From Sphingobium jiangsuense (GTDB lineage: Bacteria > Pseudomonadota > Alphaproteobacteria > Sphingomonadales > Sphingomonadaceae), in contig NZ_JACIDT010000007.1 in NCBI RefSeq assembly GCF_014196495.1, positions 174,315 to 238,314 of the forward strand: a DNA stretch of 64,000 bases, in the 5' to 3' direction. The translations under genes were made by a program, and so were the position numbers. The notes below the pieces were generated by a model, which had not been told where the DNA came from, searched no databases, and saw nothing but the letters and a program-made list of their open reading frames with translations. This document shows, one piece after another, positions 53,215-62,173 of the stretch. Numbering within the stretch: position 1 is the stretch's first letter; every line of letters begins with the position of its first letter.

Positions 53215-55880
53215 ACGACATCGACCGTCCTTCCCCCGAGGCCCTGCTGCGCCACGCGGCGCAGGAGGGTCGCGGTCGTCTCAAGGTCTTTCTCGGCGCC
53301 GCGCCCGGCGTCGGCAAGACATGGGAAATGCTGGACGACGGCCGCCAGCGCAAGGAGGCGGGCGTCGATGTCGTCATCGGCGTGGTGGAAACCCATGGGC
53401 GGCGCGAAACGGAGGTGCTGGTCCATGGCTATGAGATCATCCCGCGCAGGCAGGTCGACCATCAGGGACACAGCCTCGGCGAGATGGACATAGACGCGAT
53501 CCTCGAACGCCATCCCCGGCTCGTGCTGGTGGACGAACTCGCGCATACCAACGCGCCGGGCAGCCGCCACCCCAAGCGCTATCAGGATGTCGAGGAATTG
53601 CTGGACGCCGGGATCGACGTCTATTCGACCCTCAACATCCAGCATGTCGAAAGCCTCAACGATATCGTCGCCTCGTTCACGCGGGTCCGGGTGCGGGAGA
53701 CGGTGCCCGACAGCATTCTCGAACGGGCCGAGATCGAGGTGGTGGACATCCCGCCCGACGAGCTGATCGAACGGCTGAAGGAAGGCAAGGTCTACATCCC
53801 GGAGGAAGCAAGCCGGGCGCTCGGCCATTTCTTCTCCAAATCCAACCTCACCGCGCTGCGGGAACTGGCGCTGCGACGCGCCGCGCAGGCGGTCGACGCG
53901 CAGATGCTCGATCATGTCCGCGCCCATGCGCTGGCCGGCAGCTTCGCGGTCGGCGAACGCCTAGTCGTCGCCGTCAGCGAACAGGCGCACGCCACGGGGC
54001 TGGTGCGCGCGGGCAAGCGGCTTGCCGACGCGTTGCGGGCGCCATGGACCGCCGTGCATATCGAAACCCGGCGCGACGAGCATTTCTCCGACGCGGACCG
54101 CCGCCAACTGGCCGACACGCTGGCGCTGGCGTCGCGGCTCGGCGCATCGACCGCCAGCATCCCGGCCGCCGATGTGGTGGAAGGGCTGCGCCATTTCGCG
54201 CGCGACGCCCATGCGACGCAGATCGTCATCGGCAAGTCCCATCGCTCGCGCTGGTTCGAGCTGCGCCATGGATCGGTCGTGGACAGGCTGGTGCGGATCA
54301 CCGGCCAGGTCGCCGTCCATGTCCTGCCGTCCGAGGGGCCGGCGCAGGAAACCCCGCCTCAAGGCTCGCGCCTGCCCGGCCGGAAAGGGCGCGGGTCGGA
54401 CTATGGCTGGACGCTGGCGATGGTCGTGCTGATGACGGCGATCGGGCGCTTGCTGCTGGAGATCATCGACCTCGGCAATATCTCGCTGCTCTACCTCGTC
54501 CCGGTGATGTTCGCGGCGGCGACCTTCGGGCTTCGGGCGGGCCTGTTCGCCGGGATCGCATCCAGCCTCGCCTATAATTTCTTCTTCCTGCCGCCGACCG
54601 GCACATTGTCGGTCAACAATCCCGAGAATATCGTCAGCATCCTCGTGCTGCTGGGCGTCGCGATCGTGACCAGCCAGTTTGCGGCAGGCGTGCGCGCGCA
54701 GGCCGACCTCGCCGGGTCGAGCGCGCGCCAGAATGCGGCGCTGGCCAGCTTTTCGCGCCAGTTGACCGCCTCCACCAGTCAGGAAGAGCTGATGCACGCG
54801 ATCTGTGCGGAGGTCGGCCGCCTGCTCGACGTGCGCACCGTGCTGCTGCTGCCTTCCGCCGGCGGTCTGGTGCTGAGCGCCGCCGTGCCGCCAGAGGACC
54901 GGCTGGAGGATATAGAGCGCGCCGCCGCCCAATGGGCGATGGACAATGAGCAGCCCGCCGGACGCGGCTCTACCACGCTCACCGCGTCCGACTGGCTGTT
55001 TCATCCGTTGCGCACCAGCCGGGGCGTGCTCGGCGTGCTCGGCATGGCGCGGGAGGATGCGGGCGAGCCGCTGCGGTCCGATCAGGTGCCGCTGCTGATG
55101 AGCCTGCTCGACCAGGCATCGATCGCGTTCGACCGCATGGCGCTGGAGGAGGAGACGCTGAAGGCCCGGCAGATCGGGGAGCGCGATCGTCTGCGCTCGG
55201 CGCTGCTGTCCTCGGTCAGCCACGATCTGCGCACGCCGATCACCACCATCCTGTCCGCCGCGCAGGAGATGAAGCTGCATCCGTCCCCGGCGCTGGCCGA
55301 CACGGTGGAGACGGAAGCGCGGCGATTGAACCGCTTCGTCGCCAATCTGCTCGACATGGTGCGGGTGGAGGCGGGCGCGCTGCCGATGACGCCGGAGGCG
55401 ACCGACCTGTTCGACGCCGTCGCCGGGGCGGTGCACGACACGCGGACGTCGCTCGCCGGGCATGAGGTCGTCGTCGACATTTCCCCTACCATCCCGCTGG
55501 TGCGGCTCGACCCGGTGCTGCTGCACCATTGCCTCATCAACCTGCTCGACAATGCCGGGCGTTACGCCGATCCCGGCACGCCGATCACCGTGCGGGGCCG
55601 GCGAACGCCCGACGCCATATTGCTGTCGGTGGTCGATCAGGGGCCGGGCATCCCCGCCGGGCAGGAGACGCGCGTGTTCGAAACCTTCACCCGCCTCGAA
55701 GGGTCGGATCGCGTGCGGCACGGCACGGGACTCGGCCTTGCCATCGTCAAGGGCTTCGCCGAGGCGATGGGCCTTTCGGTCGAGGCAGGCAATGAAGGCG
55801 ATCCGCCCGGCGCCTGCTTCACCATCCATATTCCCCCGACGCTCATCATCCCGCATCCGGACAACAGGAAACTCTCATGA
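53211..55880 (+). CDS. kdpD: Sensor histidine kinase KdpD
   Basis: This 889-residue kinase has the N-terminal KdpD domain with Walker A (GAAPGVGKTWEML, 29-41) and the signature VDELAHTNAPGSRHPKRYQD, a universal-stress-like domain (about 245-365), four transmembrane helices (about 400-500), a GAF-like domain, a HisKA domain with His671 in LSSVSHDLRTPITTI, and an ATPase domain with LLDNAGRYADP, DQGPGIP and GTGLGLAI. It senses K+ limitation and turgor and phosphorylates KdpE. Confidence 0.96.
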   Translation: MNDIDRPSPEALLRHAAQEGRGRLKVFLGAAPGVGKTWEMLDDGRQRKEAGVDVVIGVVETHGRRETEVLVHGYEIIPRRQVDHQGHSLGEMDIDAILERHPRLVLVDELAHTNAPGSRHPKRYQDVEELLDAGIDVYSTLNIQHVESLNDIVASFTRVRVRETVPDSILERAEIEVVDIPPDELIERLKEGKVYIPEEASRALGHFFSKSNLTALRELALRRAAQAVDAQMLDHVRAHALAGSFAVGERLVVAVSEQAHATGLVRAGKRLADALRAPWTAVHIETRRDEHFSDADRRQLADTLALASRLGASTASIPAADVVEGLRHFARDAHATQIVIGKSHRSRWFELRHGSVVDRLVRITGQVAVHVLPSEGPAQETPPQGSRLPGRKGRGSDYGWTLAMVVLMTAIGRLLLEIIDLGNISLLYLVPVMFAAATFGLRAGLFAGIASSLAYNFFFLPPTGTLSVNNPENIVSILVLLGVAIVTSQFAAGVRAQADLAGSSARQNAALASFSRQLTASTSQEELMHAICAEVGRLLDVRTVLLLPSAGGLVLSAAVPPEDRLEDIERAAAQWAMDNEQPAGRGSTTLTASDWLFHPLRTSRGVLGVLGMAREDAGEPLRSDQVPLLMSLLDQASIAFDRMALEEETLKARQIGERDRLRSALLSSVSHDLRTPITTILSAAQEMKLHPSPALADTVETEARRLNRFVANLLDMVRVEAGALPMTPEATDLFDAVAGAVHDTRTSLAGHEVVVDISPTIPLVRLDPVLLHHCLINLLDNAGRYADPGTPITVRGRRTPDAILLSVVDQGPGIPAGQETRVFETFTRLEGSDRVRHGTGLGLAIVKGFAEAMGLSVEAGNEGDPPGACFTIHIPPTLIIPHPDNRKLS

Positions 55881-56593
55881 AAACGCGGCATAAAGTGCTG
55901 ATCGTCGATGACGAGCCGCATATCCGGCGGCTGATCCACGCCGCGCTCGCCCGCGCCGATTATGCGGCGGTCGAGGCGGAGAATGCGCGCGAGGCGCTCC
56001 GCCTGTTGAGGGAGGAACGGCCGGAGATCACCATTCTCGACCTCGGCCTGCCCGACCGCGACGGGCTGGAACTGGTGCCGCTGACCAAGCAGCAGTCCGA
56101 CACGACGCTCATCATCGTATCCGCGCGCGATGCGACGGAAGAGAAGGTCGCGGCGCTGGACCTCGGCGCCGACGATTATCTGACCAAGCCGTTCGATACC
56201 GACGAACTGCTCGCCCGCGTGCGGGTGGCGCTACGCAACCGGATGACGCGCGAGGGTGGTGTGCCCGCGCTGACCGTGGGCGACGTGACCATCGACCTGC
56301 TCGCCCGCACCGTCACCCGTGCGGGCCGGGAGGTGCATCTGACGCCGAAGGAATATGCGGTGCTCGCCCAGCTCGCCCGGTTTCCGGGCCGCGTCATCAC
56401 CCACAGCCAGATCATGAAGCAGGTCTGGCCGCATGAGGCGGAGCATCATGTCGAATATCTGCGCGTGCTGGTCCGCGGCCTGCGACAGAAGCTGGAGGCG
56501 GACCCGCAGCGGCCCCGGATCATCGGCAATGAACTGGGCATCGGCTATCGGCTGCGCGCGGGCGGCGAAGGATCCGGGATCGCCGGGGATTGA
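55877..56593 (+). CDS. kdpE: Response regulator KdpE
   Basis: This 238-residue OmpR-family regulator has a receiver domain (VLIVDDEPHIRRLIHAAL; phospho-acceptor Asp55 in TILDLGLPDRDG; Lys in YLTKPFDTDELLARV) and a winged helix ending in LRVLVRGLRQKLEADPQRPR. It activates kdpFABC. Its start overlaps kdpD by 4 bp. A copy of the operon-head regulatory module begins 7 bp after its stop. Confidence 0.96.
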   Translation: MKTRHKVLIVDDEPHIRRLIHAALARADYAAVEAENAREALRLLREERPEITILDLGLPDRDGLELVPLTKQQSDTTLIIVSARDATEEKVAALDLGADDYLTKPFDTDELLARVRVALRNRMTREGGVPALTVGDVTIDLLARTVTRAGREVHLTPKEYAVLAQLARFPGRVITHSQIMKQVWPHEAEHHVEYLRVLVRGLRQKLEADPQRPRIIGNELGIGYRLRAGGEGSGIAGD

Positions 56594-56599
56594 AATTTT

Positions 56600-56664
56600 A
56601 CGCAAATTCAATGCGGCACGGCCTGTCTCGCTCTCGAATTGCTATGCGCCGGGGTATAATTGAA
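56600..56664 (+). promoter_or_regulatory. kdp regulatory module, copy 2
   Basis: ACGCAAATTCAATGCG (56600-56615), TCTCGAATT (56632-56640) and TAATTGAA (56657-56664), spaced as in copy 1 at 48535-48600 (32 bp between the first two block starts, then 25 versus 26). It lies between kdpE and a small membrane-protein gene, 26 bp before that gene's ATG. Confidence 0.65.
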
Positions 56665-56689
56665 TGGCCTCCCTGCTGGAGGTCTGGAC

Positions 56690-56968
56690 ATGAGCAAAAG
56701 GCATGAAAGGCTGGCGACCAATATCGGGCTTCGTCTTGGCGGCATCGGCCTGCTGGTCCTTGCATGGGCGGCCGGGACATGGCTGTGCCGCCTGATCCCC
56801 GCCGATGGCTCGGACGATATGACCGCGCTTCAGTTCTTTCTGGCCGGAGCGGCCTTCCTGAGCGGCTGCATGGGCAGCGCCCTGCTGGTCGTCGGCCCGC
56901 ACCTGTGGGACGAGGTGGAAATTTCGGAGCGCTGGTCGCCCCGGTCGGGCCCTCTTTCCGGCATATAG
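56690..56968 (+). CDS. Two-helix small membrane protein downstream of kdpE
   Basis: This 92-residue protein has two hydrophobic segments (about 12-33, IGLRLGGIGLLVLAWAAGTW, and 46-69, ALQFFLAGAAFLSGCMGSAL) with a short loop. I do not recognise a family. CTGGAGGTCTGGAC before the ATG contains a ribosome site. Its own promoter resembles that of kdp, so I infer it is co-regulated by KdpE and may have a part in potassium or turgor response. Confidence 0.65.
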   Translation: MSKRHERLATNIGLRLGGIGLLVLAWAAGTWLCRLIPADGSDDMTALQFFLAGAAFLSGCMGSALLVVGPHLWDEVEISERWSPRSGPLSGI

Positions 56969-57118
56969 ACGAGGCCATTCCTCCTGTCGAAGTGATTTAT
57001 GGCATTGATGAACGCGTCTCTCCCCGCCATCCCGTCGCCGAAGGGATTTTGGTGTTCGACCTGCGGGCGATGACGAAATTGTTGCTCGACCAGCATCCAG
57101 GGTCGTAGGTTCAACGTC
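56969..57118. other. Gap before the restriction-modification gene
   Basis: A plus-strand frame here (ending 57108) reads IDEAIPPVEVIYGIDERV and VAEGILVFDLRAMTKLLLDQ in a gene-like way, but it is continuous only with an alternative frame of the small membrane-protein gene. It may be a remnant of an older gene; I cannot name it. The restriction-modification gene's promoter should also be here. Confidence 0.3.
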
Positions 57119-60100
57119 ATGGGGGACGAATCCGAGATCGAGGCATTCATCGCGCACTGGCGCGACACGGGCGGTTCCGAGCTTGCCAACACGCAAAGCT
57201 TTATCAATGGCCTGTGCCGTCTCATCGGCGTCCCACCGCCTAACGGCAGTCGCACCGACGATGCCCATAACGATTATGTCTTCGAGCGCCGCGTCTTTCA
57301 GGACAATGGCGACGGCACGGCCAGCTTCGGCCGCATCGACCTGTACAAGCGCGACGCCTTCATCCTCGAAGCCAAGCAAGGCAGCGATGCCGACCGCGCC
57401 GCTGCCGGGCGCGGCGAGGACGATCTCGACCTGTTCGGCCAGACCGCATCCGCCCGCCTGAAGCGCGGAACCGCCCGCCGCGGCACACCCGGTTGGGCAA
57501 AAGCCATGGTTCAGGCAAAAGGTCAGGCTGAACGCTACGCCAAGGCCCTGCCCCCCGATCATGGCTGGCCGCCCTTCCTGCTGATCGCGGATATCGGCCA
57601 TTGCATCGAGGTCCATGCGGACTTCACCGGCACCGGAAAGGCCTATGCCCAGTTCCCGGACCGGGCGCGCTACCGCATCATGCTCGATGACCTGCGTGAC
57701 CCGGAGGTGCGCCAGCGGCTCGCTGCGATCTGGACCGACCCCAGACGCCTCGATCCTTCGATGCAGGCAGCGCGTGTCACGCGCGAAATCGCCGATCTCC
57801 TCGCCACCGTTTCCCGCCGCCTGGAAGCAAGAGGGCATTCCGCCGAGACAGTCAGCAGCTTCCTGATGCGGGTGCTGTTCACGATGTTTGCCGAGGACAC
57901 TGGCGTCCTCCTGCCTCAGGACAGCTTCAAGACGCTGCTGCGGGGCCAACTGGACCATCCAGAACATGCGCATCACCAGCTTTCCGCTCTCTGGCGCGCT
58001 ATGGACAGGGGCGACTTCGCACCCGGCTTGGGCATTCCGGTGAAGCATTTCAACGGCTATCTGTTCAAGGACACGCAGGCACTGCCACTCGAACTCGACG
58101 AGTTGAAGGTGCTGATTGAGGCTGCCCAGAAAGATTGGACCGAAGTCGAGCCAGCCATCTTCGGTACGTTGCTCGAGCGGGCCCTCAATCCGAAGGAGCG
58201 GGCAAAACTCGGCGCGCATTATACACCCCGCGCTTATGTGGAGCGGCTGGTCGGCCCGACGCTCATGGAGCCGCTGCGGGCCGACTGGGCCGGCGTCCGG
58301 GTCGCCGCCGCCGAACTGATCGACCAGGGCAAGGCGGAGGACGCCCGGCGCACGGTCGAAGCCTTTCATGGGCGCCTCGCCAGTGTCCGCGTGCTGGACC
58401 CGGCCTGCGGCACCGGCAACTTCCTCTATGTCGCTATGGCACGCATGAAGGAGTTGGAGGGCGAGGTTCTCGATCTGCTCATGGACCTTGGCGACAGGCA
58501 ATATGTGGCGGAGCTGACCGGCCACACCATCACGCCCGAGAATTTCCTCGGCATCGAGATCAACCCGCGCGCCGCAGCGATCGCGCAACTCGTGCTGTGG
58601 ATCGGCTACTTGCAATGGCACTTCCGGGTGAACGGCAAGGATCGTTCCCCGCCAGAACCCATATTGCGCGATATCCGTACGATAGAGAACCGCGATGCCC
58701 TGATCGAATGGGACAACCGCGAGATCGAACGCGATGCGCAGGGGGCACCCATCACGCGCTGGGACGGCGAAACGATGAAGCCGCATCCGGTCACGGGACG
58801 TCCGGTGCCGGACGAGCGGGCACAGGTGGAACTCTATCGCTATGTCAATCCCCGCCCGGCTACATGGCCCAAGGCGGACTTCATCATCGGTAATCCGCCG
58901 TTCATTGGCGGAAAGGATGTACGCGACCGGCTCGGGCCGGGCTATTTCGAGGCCTTGTTCCGGACAACGGAAGTACCCGAGAGCGCTGATTTCGTGATGC
59001 ATTGGTGGGACAAGGCGGCCCTTGCCGTTCGCAAAAGCGGAACCCGCCGTTTCGGGTTCGTCACCACCAATTCGATCACGCAAGTGTTCAGCCGGCGTGT
59101 GATCGCGAAACACCTCGACGCCAAGGACGGATTGTCCCTGCGCTTTGCCATTCCCAACCACCCTTGGGTGGACGAAAAGGATGGCGCGGCGGTACGGATC
59201 GCGATGACGGTTGCGGCATCGGGCAAAGCCGACGGACTGTTGCTCACTGTCGCTGACGAGCGCGAAGCGCCCGATCGGATCGAATTTACCCATCGCATGG
59301 GGGTCATAGGCAGCGACCTGCGTGTGGGCGCCGATCTTACGTCCACCATCCCTCTCAAGGCGAATGACCGCTTGTGTTCGCCGGGCGTCAAATTGCACGG
59401 CGACGGCTTCATTCTAACGCCGGAGGAAGCGCAAAAATTATTACCTAATTCATTGATTCCTATTGATTTTATGACAGACTTCACTATATATAATAGCCAG
59501 CAGCCAGCAGCCAGCAGCCAGCAGCCAGCAGCCAGCAGCCAGCAGCCAGCAGCCAGCAGCCAGCAGCCAATTCGGCTCGGCCTTCCGTCCGAGCCGAATG
59601 TCATCTTCCCTTATCGAAACGGCCGCGATCTCGCCTCCAGGCCCCGCAATGTCATGGCGATCGACCTGTACGGGTTGACCGAAAATCAGGTGCGCGAACG
59701 CTATCCATCGATCTACCAGCACATCCTGGCGACCATAAAACCGCATCGGGATAACAACAATCGCGCGAGCTATAAAGAGAACTGGTGGATCTACGGCGAA
59801 CCGCGAGCCGAATTACGCAAGGCCCTACTCGATCTGCCGCGCTACATCGTTACGATCGAAACCGCCAAACATCGCGTTTTCCAATTTCTTCCTATCACGA
59901 CCTTGCCCGACAACAAGCTTATCACAATCGCCTTGTCGGACAGCTACCAGTTGGGCATTTTGTCTAGTAGTATCCATACTCTCTGGGCGCTTCACAGCGG
60001 CGGGCGGCTCGGCATGGGCGATGACCCGGTATATGTAAAGTCTCGCTGCTTTGACCCTTTTCCTTTCCCTGTTGAAGTACCTGCTGCACTCAAAGAACGC

Positions 60101-60718
60101 ATTCGCAACGAAACTGAAGACCTAGATATATTGCGCAAGCGCGTCCTTGCGGACAATGTCGACCTCACCCTCACCAAGCTCTATAATGTGTTGGAAGCAC
60201 TACGCTCGGGACGCGCCCTGACCGAGGTCGAACGCGACATTCATGACCGCGGACTAATAAGCCTGATCCACCGGCATCACGACGCGATCGATGCCGCTGT
60301 GGCCGATGCTTATGGATGGGGCGAAGAACACCGCGCCGGAACGCTGGACGACGAGACCATCCTCGCGCGACTGGTCGCCCTGAACAAGGAACGCGCTACC
60401 GAAGAGGCGCGCGGCTTGATCCGATATCTCCGGCCCGAATTCCAGGATCCGGGATATCATGCCCCCGTATCGGAAAGGCTCGATCTGGACGAGGCCTCCA
60501 TGCCTCCGCCCAGCAACGTCATCTCTTGGCCCGCAACCCTGGCCGAGCAAGTCGGCGCAGTGCAGGCCGTCCTGGCAGCCGCCTCCAGCCCGCTGGGTCC
60601 GCACGACATTGCCCGCAACTTCAAAGGCAAGCGCGCCGCTACCGTCCGTCCTGTCCTTGATGCACTCGCCGGTCTCGGCATGGCGCGAAGGCTGACAGAT
60701 GGACGATATGCGGCTTAA
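57119..60718 (+). CDS. Fused Type IIG restriction-modification enzyme (Eco57I/MmeI-like)
   Basis: This 1199-residue protein joins nuclease, methyltransferase and target-recognition parts. Near the N-terminus GRIDLYKRDAFILEAKQ (Asp74, Glu84, Lys86) is a PD-(D/E)XK nuclease motif. VLDPACGTGNFLYVAMARMK (SAM binding, about 423-442) and IIGNPPFIGGK (NPPF at 592-595) mark an N6-adenine methyltransferase. A recognition region follows from about 740 to 960. At residues 793-817 the protein is SQQPAAS repeated, encoded by a 7-bp tandem repeat whose length change would shift the frame. Flanking codons at 59430-59495 are unusually AT-rich. No separate restriction or helicase gene is adjacent. The C-terminal ~200 residues look like an added domain. 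The exact subtype is uncertain. Confidence 0.85.
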   Translation: MGDESEIEAFIAHWRDTGGSELANTQSFINGLCRLIGVPPPNGSRTDDAHNDYVFERRVFQDNGDGTASFGRIDLYKRDAFILEAKQGSDADRAAAGRGEDDLDLFGQTASARLKRGTARRGTPGWAKAMVQAKGQAERYAKALPPDHGWPPFLLIADIGHCIEVHADFTGTGKAYAQFPDRARYRIMLDDLRDPEVRQRLAAIWTDPRRLDPSMQAARVTREIADLLATVSRRLEARGHSAETVSSFLMRVLFTMFAEDTGVLLPQDSFKTLLRGQLDHPEHAHHQLSALWRAMDRGDFAPGLGIPVKHFNGYLFKDTQALPLELDELKVLIEAAQKDWTEVEPAIFGTLLERALNPKERAKLGAHYTPRAYVERLVGPTLMEPLRADWAGVRVAAAELIDQGKAEDARRTVEAFHGRLASVRVLDPACGTGNFLYVAMARMKELEGEVLDLLMDLGDRQYVAELTGHTITPENFLGIEINPRAAAIAQLVLWIGYLQWHFRVNGKDRSPPEPILRDIRTIENRDALIEWDNREIERDAQGAPITRWDGETMKPHPVTGRPVPDERAQVELYRYVNPRPATWPKADFIIGNPPFIGGKDVRDRLGPGYFEALFRTTEVPESADFVMHWWDKAALAVRKSGTRRFGFVTTNSITQVFSRRVIAKHLDAKDGLSLRFAIPNHPWVDEKDGAAVRIAMTVAASGKADGLLLTVADEREAPDRIEFTHRMGVIGSDLRVGADLTSTIPLKANDRLCSPGVKLHGDGFILTPEEAQKLLPNSLIPIDFMTDFTIYNSQQPAASSQQPAASSQQPAASSQQPIRLGLPSEPNVIFPYRNGRDLASRPRNVMAIDLYGLTENQVRERYPSIYQHILATIKPHRDNNNRASYKENWWIYGEPRAELRKALLDLPRYIVTIETAKHRVFQFLPITTLPDNKLITIALSDSYQLGILSSSIHTLWALHSGGRLGMGDDPVYVKSRCFDPFPFPVEVPAALKERIRNETEDLDILRKRVLADNVDLTLTKLYNVLEALRSGRALTEVERDIHDRGLISLIHRHHDAIDAAVADAYGWGEEHRAGTLDDETILARLVALNKERATEEARGLIRYLRPEFQDPGYHAPVSERLDLDEASMPPPSNVISWPATLAEQVGAVQAVLAAASSPLGPHDIARNFKGKRAATVRPVLDALAGLGMARRLTDGRYAA
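59495..59569 (+). repeat. Heptanucleotide tandem repeat inside the restriction-modification gene
   Basis: Ten full copies of AGCCAGC plus AGCCA, without a single mismatch (75 bp). Seven is not a multiple of three. With one more copy the frame would meet TAA at 59752-59754; with one fewer, TGA at 59676-59678. Either leaves about 800 residues, losing most of the recognition region and the C-terminal domain. The present number is in frame. Confidence 0.95.
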
Positions 60719-60746
60719 TTGTGAAAGCAGGCGCGGCTGATTGCTG

Positions 60747-61342
60747 TTAGAGGGTTCCGATCGGCCAAACGCACTGTCCACTAACGCCGATGAGGGCCCC
60801 GCGCTCCAGACAATCGATCGCGCGCAACGGAGCCGGCGTGACATCGACCTCGATCCGGCCGCCGCTGCGCGGATAGAAACCGTGCCGGACGAGCCGTGCC
60901 TCGACCTTGGGGCCCATACGGTTGATGATCGGCAGGAAGCATTTCGCGATGAAGTCGAACGGCGGGGCGAACATGTTGTGAATCCCACCCTCCAGCACCA
61001 GCCGTGACGGCGCGCCAGCCAGCAGTAACGGCATCAGCACCGTCTGCAGGACAAGACCCGTGGACCCTGCCGTGCTTACCGCGAACTGATACTCGCCCGG
61101 TATGACACGCCCAGCGTGAAGCTCAGCGTGGACGAGCCGACATGCAGTCCCTAGCACTCGGCATTGCCGATGATGCACGCCGCCTCGACCGCGGTCCTAT
61201 GCTAGCGCATGAGCCCCGGCTTCGACCGCTTGGCGCGGATATCCTCGATCCGGACGGCCTTGCCGGTGACGATCGAGAGCGCGCACGCATTGTGCACGAC
61301 CTGCCCGCCACCTTCGTCTTCCGATCCGTCGATGATGATCAT
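60747..61342 (-). pseudogene. rtcA: RNA 3'-terminal phosphate cyclase RtcA, decayed
   Basis: The minus strand from ATG 61342 reads MIIIDGSEDEGGGQVVHNAC and IEDIRAKRSKPGLMR, the RtcA N-terminus. Then an in-frame TAG stands at 61204-61202 where RtcA has glutamine (PGLxRQH), a second TAG at 61153-61151, and the frame shifts before EYQFAVSTAGSTGLVLQTVL. That frame continues LVLEGGIHNMFAPPFDF and ends at 60747 after about 190 residues in all; the last ~150 residues of the family are absent. It overlaps the rlaP stop by 4 bp (ATGA). Confidence 0.88.
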
Positions 61343-62136
61343 ATGTCCACCAATTCAAGAAAGAGTTGCTCGGCCTGAGTATCGGCGTCGGAATTCACCT
61401 CCCTCGCCACCACTTCACCCGCGCGGGACAGCTCGTCACGGATCAACACGTCGAGAGCCGCTATGCGTGTGGCATTGCTGCGTTCATTGCTTTGACGCTT
61501 CGCCTCGACCAATGCCGCAATCTCATCCTGCACGGCCTCCGGCAGCGCACATCGTTCGACAAGCGCCTGAAGGTTCATTGGCGGACGCACGCCCGGATGG
61601 AGACGAAGGCAACGGATCGCTAGCGCCGGGCGAAGGGCATGGAAATATTTCTTCACGGGCACGTCACCGCCATCCTTCAGCCAGCGGTCTGCCGCATTGC
61701 GGCCCAGACTGGCATAATGATGGGCCATGGCTCGCATATCCATGGCGCGATCGGCCAGGGCGGACAGCTTTGCCACAACCGGATGATCAGGGCGATAGCG
61801 GATCGGGCTTTCGATCCATTCGCCGACCACCGCATTGGACTTCAGCAAGAGGCCTAGTGCCTTTCGGATGTCCCATCCATTCAGGTCGATCTCGTCCTCG
61901 ATCGGCGACTCGATCACATCCCGTCCGGATTTGAGCGACAGATACCAGCGGCGCGACCGCACATACAGGAAACGCACATCATAGTCGCTGTCCGGCGATG
62001 GAAAACCCCATGCGCGCGAACCGGATTCCACCGCCAGCAGGATACGCACGTCATGCGTCTGCTCGATGCTGTCCAGTCGTGCCTCGATCTCGCGTCGAAC
62101 AGTCTCGGGAACGGCTTTGTCAGTGACGGTCTGCAT
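61339..62136 (-). CDS. rlaP: RlaP-like nucleotidyltransferase of RNA repair loci
   Basis: This 265-residue protein is intact. The nucleotidyltransferase motif is ESGSRAWGFPSPDSDYDVRF (GS, then DxD), followed by YLSLKSGRDVIESPI and EIDLNGWDIRKALGLLLKSN. That matches the DNA polymerase beta-like family found beside RtcB (RlaP). ATG 62136 follows GAGGATC (ribosome binding). It lies between the broken rtcB and rtcA on the minus strand. Substrate is unknown; a nucleotide-adding role on repaired RNA ends has been suggested for the family. It is the only unbroken gene of the locus. Confidence 0.85.
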   Translation of the reverse strand: MQTVTDKAVPETVRREIEARLDSIEQTHDVRILLAVESGSRAWGFPSPDSDYDVRFLYVRSRRWYLSLKSGRDVIESPIEDEIDLNGWDIRKALGLLLKSNAVVGEWIESPIRYRPDHPVVAKLSALADRAMDMRAMAHHYASLGRNAADRWLKDGGDVPVKKYFHALRPALAIRCLRLHPGVRPPMNLQALVERCALPEAVQDEIAALVEAKRQSNERSNATRIAALDVLIRDELSRAGEVVAREVNSDADTQAEQLFLELVDI

Positions 62137-62173
62137 GATGATCCTCTGTCGGGAAGCGGGGTGCGCCAAGGCG

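Noticed and set aside
56764..57108. 114-codon plus-strand frame
   Set aside because: Its first two thirds overlap the small membrane-protein gene in another frame; only the last part looks gene-like, and it has no start of its own.
59495..59569. Possible CRISPR or structural repeat
   Set aside because: It is a contiguous 7-bp tandem repeat without spacers and lies in a gene.
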